Source: Rhytidiadelphus loreus (lineage: Eukaryota; Streptophyta; Bryopsida; Hypnales; Hylocomiaceae). From it: a stretch of 64,000 bases of DNA. The first letter of the stretch is position 1. Every line of letters begins with the position of its first letter. The notes beneath the pieces are model-generated. The model had not been told where the DNA came from and searched no databases. It saw only the letters and a program-made list of their open reading frames with translations. Location of the stretch: the NCBI GenBank assembly GCA_947034895.1, contig OX344764.1, positions 68,181,348 through 68,245,347 on the forward strand. The letters run 5' to 3'. Both the position numbers and the translations under genes were made by a program. Shown piece by piece: positions 49,453 to 60,850 of the stretch.

Positions 49453-51443
49453 TTGCTGCTGCCCTGCTGTGAGGACGCTGAAGAATTGGAATGAGGAACG
49501 GGCAGAAGTGTATCAAAGTTTTGAAGCTTATTAGGATCCATGTAGATAGAAGGTCTATTCTTGTGCCCACTTATTGTGGTCTGAGTATGCAAGACAAACA
49601 AGTGACTGTACAGCAATCGTGATTGATACACATTTAGTGTTTTTTACAGCTCAAATTTTCTTTTCCTTGAGACTTTGACTGGGAGACGGATATCCTCCAG
49701 CTGCATTGCTGTGAGGGCACTCTTTGGGGCTGTTCAGACAACCTGGCTTGCGAATGTAATTTTGAATACCGTCTTTTGTGCTCATCACAACTGTGTATAG
49801 GTGACCATCAGTTTTTAGAAGTGTGGTAATGACTGTTGCGGTATGATTAATTGCTTGTGTCAACCACTGACAGTCCTGATTTGAGCTCGAGGGTTTGCAA
49901 TTGAAATATTCTTTTCATTTCTCCACGTATTTTGACAGAAAATAATGGGAATAAAATAAATGCTAATTTGATCGGTATTCTTACGTACTTCATGAAATTA
50001 CTTTGCTTGCCATACCTGCTAAGTCCAGTTTTGTGTAAGGTAGGGACTTATGACCAGTGATTTCAAGCTCATTGTCCTCTCACAATTTGATGCCATTTTG
50101 CAACTAAATATGAATGAAAAATTTTATATTCATTTTTCAGAGATGAAATCATGTTCATAAAATTTCAAAGTTTTTTGAGAAAATTTAAAATCACCATGAA
50201 TTTTTCAAGAAAAATGAAGAAAATTCATATCAAATACACATTATATTTGAAAAATCTGAAGTTTCACCATAAATGTAAGTTATATGATAGTGTATAACAC
50301 CATAACATAAATCAAAGTTACCATCTCACTCTAAAATTATAAAATGAACAAACATAATTACAAGCCCAAAGTTTATAGTATTATAAAATATTAAAATTTA
50401 CAAAATTTTCAAAGTAATCAATTGAAGTAGAAACTACATTTGATAAGCTTCATTTCATAAGTTGTGCTCAAATTCAAAAAATATCATTTTTAAGGCTAAA
50501 ATTTACATCAAGAATGAATAGCAAAAAATTACCAAAATACACTACAAAGGTGATACTTGTATTAAGCATCTTCATCTTTAGAAAAGTCAATAATACCATA
50601 ATGAAGAAATTTGCAATATTATCACTGAAAATGTACTCAAACAACTTCCTAGAACAATATTGGATGAAACTACATCTTTTTCCATCCTACAATCTCAAGG
50701 TAAGTCATCAATAGGACACTTAGTTTTTTAGAATTAATCAGTACAAAGTGTTAAGATAGGCTCTCTACTATAGTTCACTCCAATTCACTATAGTTATAAA
50801 AACAACTAAGGATTAGATTAGAATCCCTAGGACCAAAAGTAGAAAAGGAGAACTATTTATATATTCTCTTCTTGCATACTTTGGTTTTACAACCGTTTGT
50901 AGTTTTGTTTCATTCCCTATTCTCAACACAAAGCATGCCCCATGCCCGATGAGGTCTCTACGTTGTCAGCCCAATCAACAGCAACTTACTCCTGGAAGGA
51001 TGCGGCCCTATTACCAATGATCCTATTACCAGGGCAATCAACCAAGCATTATCAAATTCCAATATGAATAGGTGCACACTTTGTTCCTTTGATTTGCCTA
51101 CATATCATTCATTGGACATTTTCAGTCCTCAGCGTGCTTTTTGGGTAAAACACGTTCAAGCAGGGACAAAATTCAAAAATTCAAAAATTTCCACTAGGAA
51201 ACAAAGAATTCATTCTGTAGAAAACAAAGAAAGGCTATCTACACAAGCTAGCATGATTATCTGTCTGCTATCGACGTTCCACAATGAGAGAAATTCAGTG
51301 GTGCAGAGTTACGAAGGTTAGCCTTCAATTCACGCCCAGCCTTTGAAATTTCCTCGTGCATCTTCTGAGGCTCCAAGCCATACTCTATACATTAACTTGA
51401 ACAAATAATTGAAACGTCGCTGTTCTAATAAACCAATGCAGCA
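49453..51443. other. 3' flanks of two converging genes plus repeats
   Basis: The first 500 bases are probably 3' UTR of the plus-strand gene. Repeat D copy 2 covers about 50040-50730. A family F fragment lies at about 51000-51140 (ccaatatgaataggtgcacactttg). The end is 3' flank of the acyltransferase. No gene. Confidence 0.5.
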
Positions 51444-53962
51444 CTACAGTTTCACCATCGCTTCGAGACTGTCAGCAGCATCGGGAAAAAGATATTGAGT
51501 AATCAGAACAGACCCATCTCCGGAAGGAGTAGGGCAGACTGCAGCAAAACCGGTGGAGCCTATAATAGAGCTATTCCTTCCACCATAGCTAGGGATTCCG
51601 AATCCAAAGTCCAGCTCATAAATTGGAAAGAACCTCCAAAACGTTGGCTGTACGTCATGCGTAGCGAGATTAGGTCGTTCCCAAGCAATATTCGACGCTC
51701 CTGTGACGTGAACGAAGTCCAATATAGACTTAACGTAATCATCCGTCACTACAGACACAGAATCCTGGATAATCTTAGCTACATGACCCAGAGGCATGTC
51801 CAACACGTCTGCCACCGAGCAGTCTGCTGGTCTGTAGAAGATACAGTTGCCGAAGTAGCTCACAGGAAAATCTTTCAATCTTTTTCTTGCGTCCACAACT
51901 GAGTAAATTCTAGTAGTTGCATCCCTGTCCAAACCTCTGGCTTTGGTGACAAGCCTCCAGAGATGGGCCGAAATGAGCACGCCTGATGCAAATGATGCGC
52001 CCGATGTGCTTGCTTCTTTCTTCAGTTGCTGAATTTCTTCAACTGAGATTGTAAACACCACCTTCTTTGGAAGGAGCTCTACGGGGGCCTCTTTGCTCCA
52101 CCTTTCTTCAGACGGTAGTAAGGACTCTTGCCCCTGAGGATGCGAGGACAACACTTTGGTTCCCGGAATGGAATCACTTGGTTGTGGTGGCACTCGAGGT
52201 GACAGCAAATGACGTCTGCGTATGAAAAACAAAACATTTGAGATTCATAGTAATGATTCTAGCAAAGCCACACATGACTCGGACAAAGCTAACGATGGAA
52301 ATGTAATGACAGTCAACGGGATCTTTGACAAGAGGAAATTTGAATTGCAAAACCTCACCGATGGTCCGGACGGCTAGTGATGGGTAGCCCCAGTGCCAGT
52401 TCAGACCATGCCTTCAAAAAGCTCATCCCGGAGATGCCATCCACCGCTTGATGATGCCAATTCACCGCCAATGCTACCGATTTACACTTGAAAGATGTAA
52501 CCTAACAAAGCAAACCCTCACACTTTGAGTGTCCCAACTAATCAATTACCATTTTTCAGAGGGACTCTAGGGCTACGACCAGAAACACACCATATCTGTC
52601 TTCAAACTAAGTAACAGAAATCCTCACACACCTACTATCACAACAAACTGAAAAGAGAACTCCAGGTCCACTTCAACCCGCAACAACCACATGAACCAGG
52701 AATTATTAGCTTCAAAACTACACCTAATTGTAGTGAATGAGGTCTTTCGGGGGAATTCAAAAGGTAAGTACACCTGGAAGAGACATCATCCAAAATGCTA
52801 CATCTCCAAAATGGAAGCACACATTCACCAAGACTCACAAGATTTCAAAAGGAACGCATGAAAGCAAAGTAACCATTGAAAGAAGACAAGTTCTTTAAAG
52901 CAGCTCATGTTTCAATTCTACTCAACTTGATTCAATTAACCCATTAGGGACGTTTGAATACTAAAAGTGTTTCACGAATGACTTTCAAGGAAACTGAACT
53001 GTAGAAACGCAAAATGCGCCTATTTATCCCAGAATCTGATAATGATTGGCTCACTACCTTGGTGACAGGGCAAAACCATTCTTTCATGCATTATAATTCT
53101 CTTTCATTCACCACCAAGGACATTTGAAAATTCGACCAGACTCATAATAGTACCAACAGGGACTATACTCAACAACAGACGCGACAAAGTGAGGAGCCCC
53201 TCCCTTTAAACGGAAAAAAACCCAACCTCCATCTCAATAGGCAACAACCAGACATTTCCAGCTCCAAACCTACACTTGATTGACCTAAATTAGGATTCCC
53301 AGACATCCTCAGCTCAAATCAACACCTGAAGAATCTTGTTTCACTTGTGTCCAATCAACACCTGAAGAATCTTGTTTCACTTGTGTCCAATCAACACCTG
53401 ATTGACCTAAATCAGTACTCTCAGACATTCTCCGCTTCAAATTACCATCTGATTGGCAAGCGACGTAGGAATGTCCAATTAGGGCAACCTACGAGGGAAT
53501 GCATTGTCCCACCTGAATGACCAGAGGCGGAATCTCCTCATTCTCCTTCAACGAAACGATCGCATCCCCATTCAACCCCGCCGCTTCCATTCCCGACAAG
53601 TCCACACACCCCTCCTCTCCGACCTCTTCCAGCGTCTCCTCCACCACGGCCTCCGTGAAGAAACATCCCGAGTCGTCGCAGCGCACCTCCGGTTCTCCAT
53701 TCGGCCCGTTCCTCACCAAGCGCCCTGCGAACGGGTAGTACACCACGAGGGCCTCCCGGAGAGACTCCTTGAGTCTGGCCACCAGAATCTGGAAGTCGGT
53801 GTTCGGAGGGGGGTAGAGGAGGAGCACGGGAGTGAAGATGCTGAGCTCCACGCAGTCGAGGTGGGAGAGCGGGAGGTGGCGAAGCTCGGGGGGAGTGGGT
53901 GTGGAGGGGGAGAGACGGGCTGTGGTGGAGGAGGTGAGCGTTGGGGGTTTGAAGGAACTCAT
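51444..53962 (-). CDS. BAHD acyltransferase, HCT-like, 454 aa
   Basis: Exons on the minus strand are 53513-53962, 52359-52501 and 51444-52215. They join in frame (VIQ-VTSF, DH-R-RHLL) to 454 aa, the normal length of the family. The catalytic HxxxD is H167-D171 within NWHHQAVDG. The structural DFGWG motif reads DFGFG (400-404), a conservative Trp-to-Phe change. YYPFAGRL, SYFGNCIFYRP and the C-terminal LFPDAA also match. BAHD enzymes transfer an acyl group from a CoA thioester to an alcohol or amine in the cytosol. HCT relatives use p-coumaroyl-CoA with shikimate or quinate in phenylpropanoid metabolism, but the acceptor here cannot be told. The first intron sits just before VTxF, the usual HCT position; the second is extra. 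Start ATG is 53962. Confidence 0.95.
53316..53400. repeat. 36-bp direct repeat in acyltransferase intron 1
   Basis: Two perfect copies of a 36-base unit (aatcaacacctgaagaatct and onward) are followed by the start of a third. They lie within intron 1, which also holds a family F repeat at about 52938-53090 that begins ttaacccattaggga. Confidence 0.85.
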
Positions 53963-54189
53963 CTTCACGATCGATGTGGTTTTAGGGTGTAGGGTTCTTC
54001 ACGATGTGGAGAACAGAGGCTGCGAAATTGAGGTTGGTGACATTAGGGCCGCGCACATGCCTGCTGGTGGTGGGCGACGTCGAGGCGGACTCTCACCCCC
54101 GATGAGTGTTTTTCCTGTAAGTTTATCCCTGCCCAGGCATGAATTTTCCGAGGATCTAGGTACCGTGCAAAAGAGCCATACAGTGTAGT

Positions 54190-54265
54190 CGTGAGACAAG
54201 CGCGGGTCACCTGCGCTGAAGCCCGAGGTACCTGTGCTGAAGCCCGGGGCACCTGCGCTCCAAAA
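54190..54265. repeat. 21-bp tandem repeat
   Basis: About two and a half copies of ctgcgctgaagcccgaggtac-like sequence lie upstream of the acyltransferase gene. The unit is a multiple of three and stop-free on the minus strand, but there is no sign that it is translated. Confidence 0.75.
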
Positions 54266-54308
54266 ATTTTGTCAAAATTTTCATTGCCCGCTCCGATTTG
54301 TCATCCAT

Positions 54309-54770
54309 TCACATGTCATCCGAATTACGCTGTTGGATATTGCTGCTATGGCACCGAAGCTGAGGAGTGGAATTGCTGAAGTGCATATTGCTGCTGCGGC
54401 ACCTGGCCAAGTCTCGCATGTCAACCACATTCCTTGGGCTCACGGTGTTGTTACGGCTGCCAGACGATGACCTGGGCGGTAGATCCCTGTTGTATCCACC
54501 TTCTTTCACCTTCGGTTTTGAATGGAGCTTCAAGGACTCTTTATTAGACGTTACAGAAGAATTTGAGCTTTGCCGTCTGTGCTCTCCTTTAGACTCCACA
54601 GACAAGTTTCTCCTGCAACTCTCCTTTAAAGCTCCAGGTAAGTTAGCTTCCTCATAGCCCCGATCTCCGCGGCTATGGAAGTTTTGAGAATCGCACCTTG
54701 TTTCAACAACTGGCTCATATTTGGAACCATTTCGAACAGACGAACGGCTCCTGTCTCTCAGTCTGAAGAA
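54309..54770 (-). pseudogene. Ser/Arg/Asn-rich open frame, exon or gene remnant
   Basis: The frame is stop-free for 153 codons, with an acceptor-like sequence (gagatatag) just upstream, and ends TGA. The composition is strongly biased (RDRSRSSVRNGSKYEP, GSRNNTVSPRN, RQSSNSSVTSNKESL). That is unlike shadow frames and like the disordered tail of a plant regulatory protein. The only Met is near its end, so it would have to be a 3' exon; no upstream exon could be found. I do not recognise the family. Confidence 0.35.
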
Positions 54771-55657
54771 CTATATCTCTGACCCTCGTGAAGGGAGATA
54801 AACATAGGATTGCGACTCAGCTAGTACCTGTTGACTCAGCTAGTAACCTGTGCATCTGCATTAGCGAAACAAGCCAAAACAACTCAAGTTTCTTCAACAT
54901 TACGGTCTTGATCTTCTGCACATAGCTAAGTAGTTATCAAGCCTGCTGTTTGCTCCAAACTGTATTATGAGATCGACAGGAAGCTATGCGAGCTTTGGTT
55001 GAAGAATGCCAACGCGGCAACGCAGTCTTGAGTTGCAAGTTAAAATGAGTCGACAGGTACTAGCTGTGCATTTTTTGAACATGCTCAATCTCAGGGTTTT
55101 CTTCATGGTCTTAGAATTAATGTTGTGTAGGAAAATTTTCGTAAATACTTCCGGCTTTCGGGGACCAACGCAGAAATTGCTCCACAACATTAGATTGGGA
55201 TGAAATTGGTCAAACTCACCGCAAGGATTGAAAAAAACTTCGTAACAAGGCCGCTTGTGTGTTCCAATCAACTTTCCACCGGTTCGATGATGTGCGATTT
55301 GCATTTGATCTCGACGGAAAAGAGAAGTCTGTTACTTTTGGGTGCATTGTCTAGCCATTCAGAATCTATCGCAAGCGGAGTGATTGAAGCCTGCGCTCCC
55401 AAATTGGTGGATGTGAGCGCAAAGAAGTGTTCTGTTAGTGTCAAAAAAATTGCGATCAATAAGCATACGCATTTATCTCCTCTGGCTTCGCATGCGCAAG
55501 GGGACAGGGTTCTTCTAACGCAAATACTGGCAGTGACCTGCTGGGAGCCCGTAGGTGACCGGCAGTTGCAATCCATGAGTGAAACAGAGAGTGCAGAAAA
55601 CATCAAAATTGACAGAATGCAATCAACATCAAGATGCACTCACCTTTGCCATGACGA

Positions 55658-55795
55658 AAGAACCTCAATGCGGTCAAGATTTCGGACATTCACAAGTCAC
55701 AACACAATTTGTCGAACATGGAGTATAACAAGCTTTCTGGACCCATTCCTGGGTCGTTAGAAAGCTGCACAGAACTTGCTTGGGCGCAAATTCAG
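55658..55795 (+). pseudogene. Leucine-rich-repeat gene fragment
   Basis: One frame reads SQHNLSNMEYNKLSGPIP followed by GSLESCTEL, a clear plant extracellular LRR unit (LxxNxLSGPIPxSLxxCTxL) as in LRR receptor kinases. It is open for only about 45 codons before and around this unit, with an upstream stop. It then runs into a tandem repeat at 55795-55877. A 186-codon frame in another register (55200-55760) overlaps it. The fragment therefore looks like debris of an LRR gene. Confidence 0.6.
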
Positions 55796-55877
55796 TCTGC
55801 ATGTCCTTCACTGATAATGCAGCGTGCATGTCCAGCCTGCATAATCCAGCCTGCATGTCCTTCACTGATAATTTCCA
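55795..55877. repeat. Tandem repeat downstream of the LRR fragment
   Basis: Two copies of ctgcatgtccttcactgataat are separated by shorter related gcatgtccagcctgcataat units. The repeat extends the LRR frame with Cys/Pro-rich codons, which is not LRR-like. Confidence 0.8.
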
Positions 55878-56337
55878 GATACAACACAACTCCAAGAACA
55901 AGAAAGAAACGATCAATCACTCAATAGAATTCTCCAAATATCTGTGATACTTCTACTTCGTGATCTCATATTGAGTTCGAACAACATCTGGTGAGGATTC
56001 AGGTCAGCTGGCTTTGGTGTCGAATTTTAGTAGCTTTTTCAACAGTAACTTGCTTTCAGTCGGTAAAAGGGATTCAATCAAGGAATGCATACTGAAGTCA
56101 AGTGGAGGATAGAACGATGAAGGAGACTATTGAACCCGAATGGCTGAATGGTCAATTTCGTTGAATTGGCACGATTCCCAGCGGCAAAAATTGTGACATA
56201 TATGTACTGTACATAACGGCTTAAAGTGTAGGACATGTAAGGATTTATGTTTCAGAACATGCTTTCTGACTGAAGGTGACAAAATATATATTGGAAGACC
56301 GCCAATTCAATTGACGTTAGAACCGAAATATCTGCAG

Positions 56338-56522
56338 GTTACAAGCTTCCCATTCGAGCACGCTGAGTTCCTTCCAAGCTATACTGGAATTGAAAGCTGT
56401 GAAACCCGTTCTTGATCCCATCGAGTGCCTCACAAATTTTGAAGACTTACTTTCCAAGACTTCTCTTGAAGACGTCTTGCAAGCTCCTTTTGGCTTTGTT
56501 AAATTAATTTGCCTCTCAAATG
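56338..56522 (+). other. Possible isolated exon
   Basis: It is bounded by an acceptor (atatctgcag) and a donor (aatg|gtatgc) and open for 61 codons with ordinary protein-like composition (ELKAVKPVLDPIECL, TNFEDLLSKTSLEDVLQ). No partner exons were found, and a longer minus-strand frame overlaps it, so it may be coincidental. Confidence 0.2.
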
Positions 56523-57036
56523 GTATGCAGCTTTTTTTCTGTAAATTTGGAGAAGGAATGCAAATAATAATAAGAGGTTGAAACCCCAGTTGAAACCATT
56601 TTGAACCCAAGTACAGTTCAGTACACACAGAACAATCATATGCATTTGGGAAGTCCCACTCTGGGTACATCCATGTCGCCCACCATTTCCAAAGTATTCC
56701 CATATTCATAAATGAACGACTGTTCACATAAAACTGAATAAAAATAATAAATTTGAATTGAAACTGGACAAAATTCAAATTGCACTTGGATGATCCAAAG
56801 GTTAGGTCACTTAACTGCTCGAGATAGGAAGAACTTCTCATCTAGCTCAAGGTACTTGGGGTAAGGAAACCTGACTCATAAGCAATTCCTCAAAACAGGT
56901 TAAAATTACAGTAGTTCAAGTTTAGGTAGAAGCATTGCTTTGAACTTACAATGCATCGGCATGACGATTCTGTAGTCCCATAGAGCTGACGTCGACGCAC
57001 CAGCAAGTAAGTGCTAGTGAGGCTCTAAATCTGTGC

Positions 57037-57199
57037 AGGAAAAAGAGTGTGACTCTTAATTTTGAGTCCAGTTTGCAATCTTGGATTGGGTTACGGCAAC
57101 ATCAGCTTTGGATCGCAGGGAAAAGAGTGTGACTCTATATTTTGAGTCCGATTTGTGATCTTGGATTGGGTTTGGGCAACATCAGCTGTGGATTCGATG
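57037..57199. repeat. Tandem duplication, about 81-bp unit
   Basis: Two copies share gggaaaagagtgtgactct or the equivalent, then ttttgagtcc, gatcttggattgggtt and gcaacatcagct. They diverge at roughly ten positions. Confidence 0.85.
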
Positions 57200-58519
57200 A
57201 AAAAACAGGACTTCGTCATTAACTCAGCAATTCAGGGATCCTGAATTTGAAGTTCGGCGTTCAATCACGTATACCTTTGGTTCTAAAAAAATTAACAACC
57301 ACATTCTGCTGTTACTATAGCTAGTTCAATATAGTGCACTATAATAGTAATCTCCAAATTTTTTGGGTATGTGACAAGTGTACTACACTCAATGGTAGTG
57401 ATAATGTGACAATTAAAGGTGAAATATGTTATAGAATGCCATTTAGTGAAGTCATAATAAGGAGGCAAAAATGTATTTGTGGCAACTTATAGAACATAAG
57501 TTTTGATATTGGTTGCGTCCACCATAAGATACAAGATACAAGCAAGAAGAAGTAAATTCATCCAATTGCACTCCTCATCATTGAGAGCATGGTTTGTTGC
57601 TAATCCTATCATAGACATCATCCCATCATCTGGTCCTAAGCACATACAAACCCTTTTGAAAACCAATTATTTCCTAGAGTGTGCACACTAGAAAGAGTTA
57701 CAAGCCCTTGTGCCCTATATCCACATGGTCCATATGAGAAGGAGATATTAGCCATGTTGGGCACAAGTGTTAATAAAGGATAGAGGCACATACATGAAGT
57801 CCTTAGATTAGAATGCTTGTTTAAGAGGACTTGCACTGAGTGTCTCCTTAGGCATTCAGGACATAATCTAATTATGAGGAATCTAATCAGCCAAGTATTA
57901 CTAGAATGAGACATTCATCACATTCCGCCACGGCTATAGCTCTATTCATAGTGATCAAATCTACCCAAGACACTACAGAGATGCAAACATTCATAAACCC
58001 AATAAAGCACATAATATCCATTATAAGAAATCCGTGTTTTGGAATATGTTTATTACTAACGTGTGATGTCTAACAAAACATGAAGATGTCAAAGGAAATC
58101 TAGCTTGACAAGGTAGATTTTTGTGGACATTGTGGAGAACATTACTATGTTACTGTAAATCTAAGTTGATATTATCATTGAGGCTAACGTTTTGTTCGAC
58201 ATGACTAAAAATATGATGATGTTTTTTGGAGCGTCCAAAAAAACATAGATTGCCATGTCAGCAAGTAGATCCATTTTGACTATGGATAAGTTGCTAAAAG
58301 TTATTATGGTCTATAATAAAATGTTGACCATATGTGAAAAATTTAGGGGAAGGAGAGCCACATGGCATACTTTGCAAAAAAAGGGAAATGGATAAATGTG
58401 CTTCTTGGATAAAACTAAAAGAGAGGGTAGTAGGAATTGAAACAATCCATATGAAATATGTATAGTAAAAATTGTATTCAATGAAAATGTTTGAAACAAC
58501 ATGATCCAAATGCTTGAAA
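57200..58519. other. Gene-free stretch
   Basis: AT-rich, no clear repeat boundaries and no gene seen. Confidence 0.5.
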
Positions 58520-58832
58520 CATTAGATGGGATTTAGCTATTGGGGAGGGCTCTGAGTTCCCCAGGAGAAACCCAATCGAAATCCGTCGAAACCCGTTGTT
58601 CCCCGCCTGTGTTGACCTAGCCAAGCGACTGCTAGGTCAGATTTTTTTCAAAAAATAAAAATAAAAATAAATTTAACCTTGTTTTTCATTTTAAGAACTT
58701 AAAATTTATTTTTTTATTATTTTATTTTTTTTGAAAAAACAAATTCTGACACCCACGTTCGATCGGGGCCGGGGGAATGGAGCTGGGAACGGGCCTGAAA
58801 AGGCCCTCCAGCCCCCCCGAATCCCATCTAAT
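58520..58832. mobile_element. CATTAG-type MITE, copy 8
   Basis: The ends cattagatgggattt and aatcccatctaatg form an inverted repeat. It is in opposite orientation to copy 2. The internal arms tgacctagcc ... ggctaggtca-type, GC-rich shoulders and T-rich core are all present. It is one of the best preserved copies. Confidence 0.85.
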
Positions 58833-59800
58833 GCAACATTGAGATGTTTGAAACAATATGATCCAAATGCTTGAAACAACATTCACATGTTTGAAAAATG
58901 TAGACGTTTGAAACAATATCAAAATGTACAATGGTCAAATTTCCATATTCTAATTATCCCTTATCCTTTGTCTCACCATGGACAAAGAATATATATATGT
59001 ATATATATATGAACTCTCTATCTTTTTTTTTCACTAACTTTCAATGAAGGAATCCCTTCGTTTTGCCATAAAAAATTCTTTTGATGGTAGATAGTATTGA
59101 CTAAGTTTTATTTAATTCTTGTTGATTTCAACAATAATTTTGCTTGTTCATTTTATTTTATTAATTTATTTCAAATAATTATTTTTTGTTGATCTTGCTT
59201 CATGGATAGGGAATGCACTAGCTGATGTCTCAAAAAATGTCTAATTTGACATCTCCAAAACCCAAAACCAAAACCAATTGCCGTGTCATAAATCAAGGAG
59301 TTCAAGTCACAATCCACATCACTTATTAGATGGATGAAAAAATATCTTATGTGGCATTGCTTGCCCATGCCATGCTTATCTGACAGTGACTTGTCTAACA
59401 CGTGGCGCATTTTGGAGAGCTTCAAACACTATGTTTTCTGTGATGTTAGAAAAAACAACCTAAAATCTTGCATGTTCCTTGTGATTTTTGCACATATTTT
59501 GCCTGACAATTACTACGAATTTTAGGAGACATCAATGAAAGTGGATCAATTTATGCCATTGTCAACATGTTTCCACGTTTTTCACGATATCTAAAAAAAC
59601 TCATGTTTCTTACAGTGATCCTTTTTGTGCACCAATGCCAACTGATTCATCAATTGCACTCCCGGATTTGATCTAGGGTTGGGATTTGGACTTAGTACTA
59701 GAGCATAATTATCATTGGTTTCCATGAGGGCCTGGTTCAATCATAAAATGGAAAATTTGTGGGTTGTCATTTCAACTTTCGGTTGTCCATTGACAAATAA

Positions 59801-60139
59801 CTAAGGTAGGAGGTTTTAAACTCGGTTTTAAAAGTGCTTGGGCTCTAAAATGGCCCACTTCCTTAAATGTACACTATTTGTACATGTTTCTTTTTCATTG
59901 CCTTCATCAATGTACAGATGATGTACATTTTAGGAGGTGAGCCATTTTAGAGCCATGTGCCATTTCAACTTCAAAATTTTATAATTAATCCCACAAAGCT
60001 CTAAAAAAAATATGAAACGACTTTGGTTAGATGTCAATTCCACTTGTCTTTAATTATTTAAAATTTACTGGAAAAATATTCCAAGATGTTTTACTTCCCC
60101 TAAATTCAGTTCCAACCCTTATGGACCTCCCTACCTTAG
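59801..60139. mobile_element. TAAGGTA-ended MITE, copy 3 (339 bp)
   Basis: The ends ctaaggtaggaggt and acctccctaccttag are inverted. The body matches the 31141-31478 copy and is one base different in length. It contains an inverted repeat (59841-59886 against 59908-59954) built on ggctctaaaatggc and tgtacat blocks. Confidence 0.8.
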
Positions 60140-60272
60140 TGGAGGAAGTTTGTACTCTGTGACAGTCTCATATACTCATTGTTGTCAATTTCCCAACCAT
60201 TTTTTTTTTTTGAGGTTGTACGTGTCACAGAGTCACAGCCTTACACATGGTGCAAACTAAGATATTCCACAG

Positions 60273-60850
60273 TTAACCCCTAAACGCCTGAATTCATCTC
60301 CAGAATTGACAATTTGGGAAAAACCATTACAAAGTAGGATTTGGAAGAATATTTTGGAATTGGTATACATATAAAAGTTGTAGATTTTGATTTTTAAATT
60401 CTATCCATATGGTTAGATCCACTAATTATATCACCAAGATTTTTCTATAAATTTTGAAACAAAAATTTCAAAATTCCTTCAAAATTCAATTACAACCAAA
60501 ATATTACCATTTTTTGAGTAAAACTTGTTGGATTGGATTTGAAATGAGGTTATCTTGATTATGGTGATTTTTTGAAATTTTTGTAACCTTTGTATCTTTG
60601 ACCTCATTTTTGCACATCTAGTTTTGAACTAGAGTCAATGCAAGTTGACCACTTGACATACTTCCACATTTGTAATTTAAAAAATACATGTATTCTAATT
60701 ACACCAAATCCAATAAATGGATAGGACATCAACTTGATAAAGTATCACCAAAAATTAGGATGACTTTCATTCAAACAAGAATGAGATAGAAACAAGGATC
60801 TGAATCTGTTCATCGTCCAAAAAATGGATGTTGGAGTGTTTAGAGGTTAA
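60273..60850. mobile_element. TTAA-flanked element, 578 bp, copy 2
   Basis: TTAA plus cccctaaacgcc at the left; ggagtgtttagagg plus TTAA at the right. It is homologous along its length to 15038-15615 and of identical length. Confidence 0.8.

Noticed and set aside
53504..53992. Long plus-strand open frame opposite the acyltransferase first exon
   Set aside because: It is the GC-rich antisense of a clear BAHD exon; the composition is Gly/Glu/Arg shadow and no motif is present.
55200..55760. 186-codon plus-strand frame with an ATG
   Set aside because: It overlaps the LRR fragment in a different register and has no recognised domain, so it is probably chance openness in gene debris.
56317..56841. 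174-codon minus-strand frame with an ATG
   Set aside because: Low-complexity hydrophobic and aromatic composition, no domain; it also conflicts with a better-bounded small plus-strand exon candidate.
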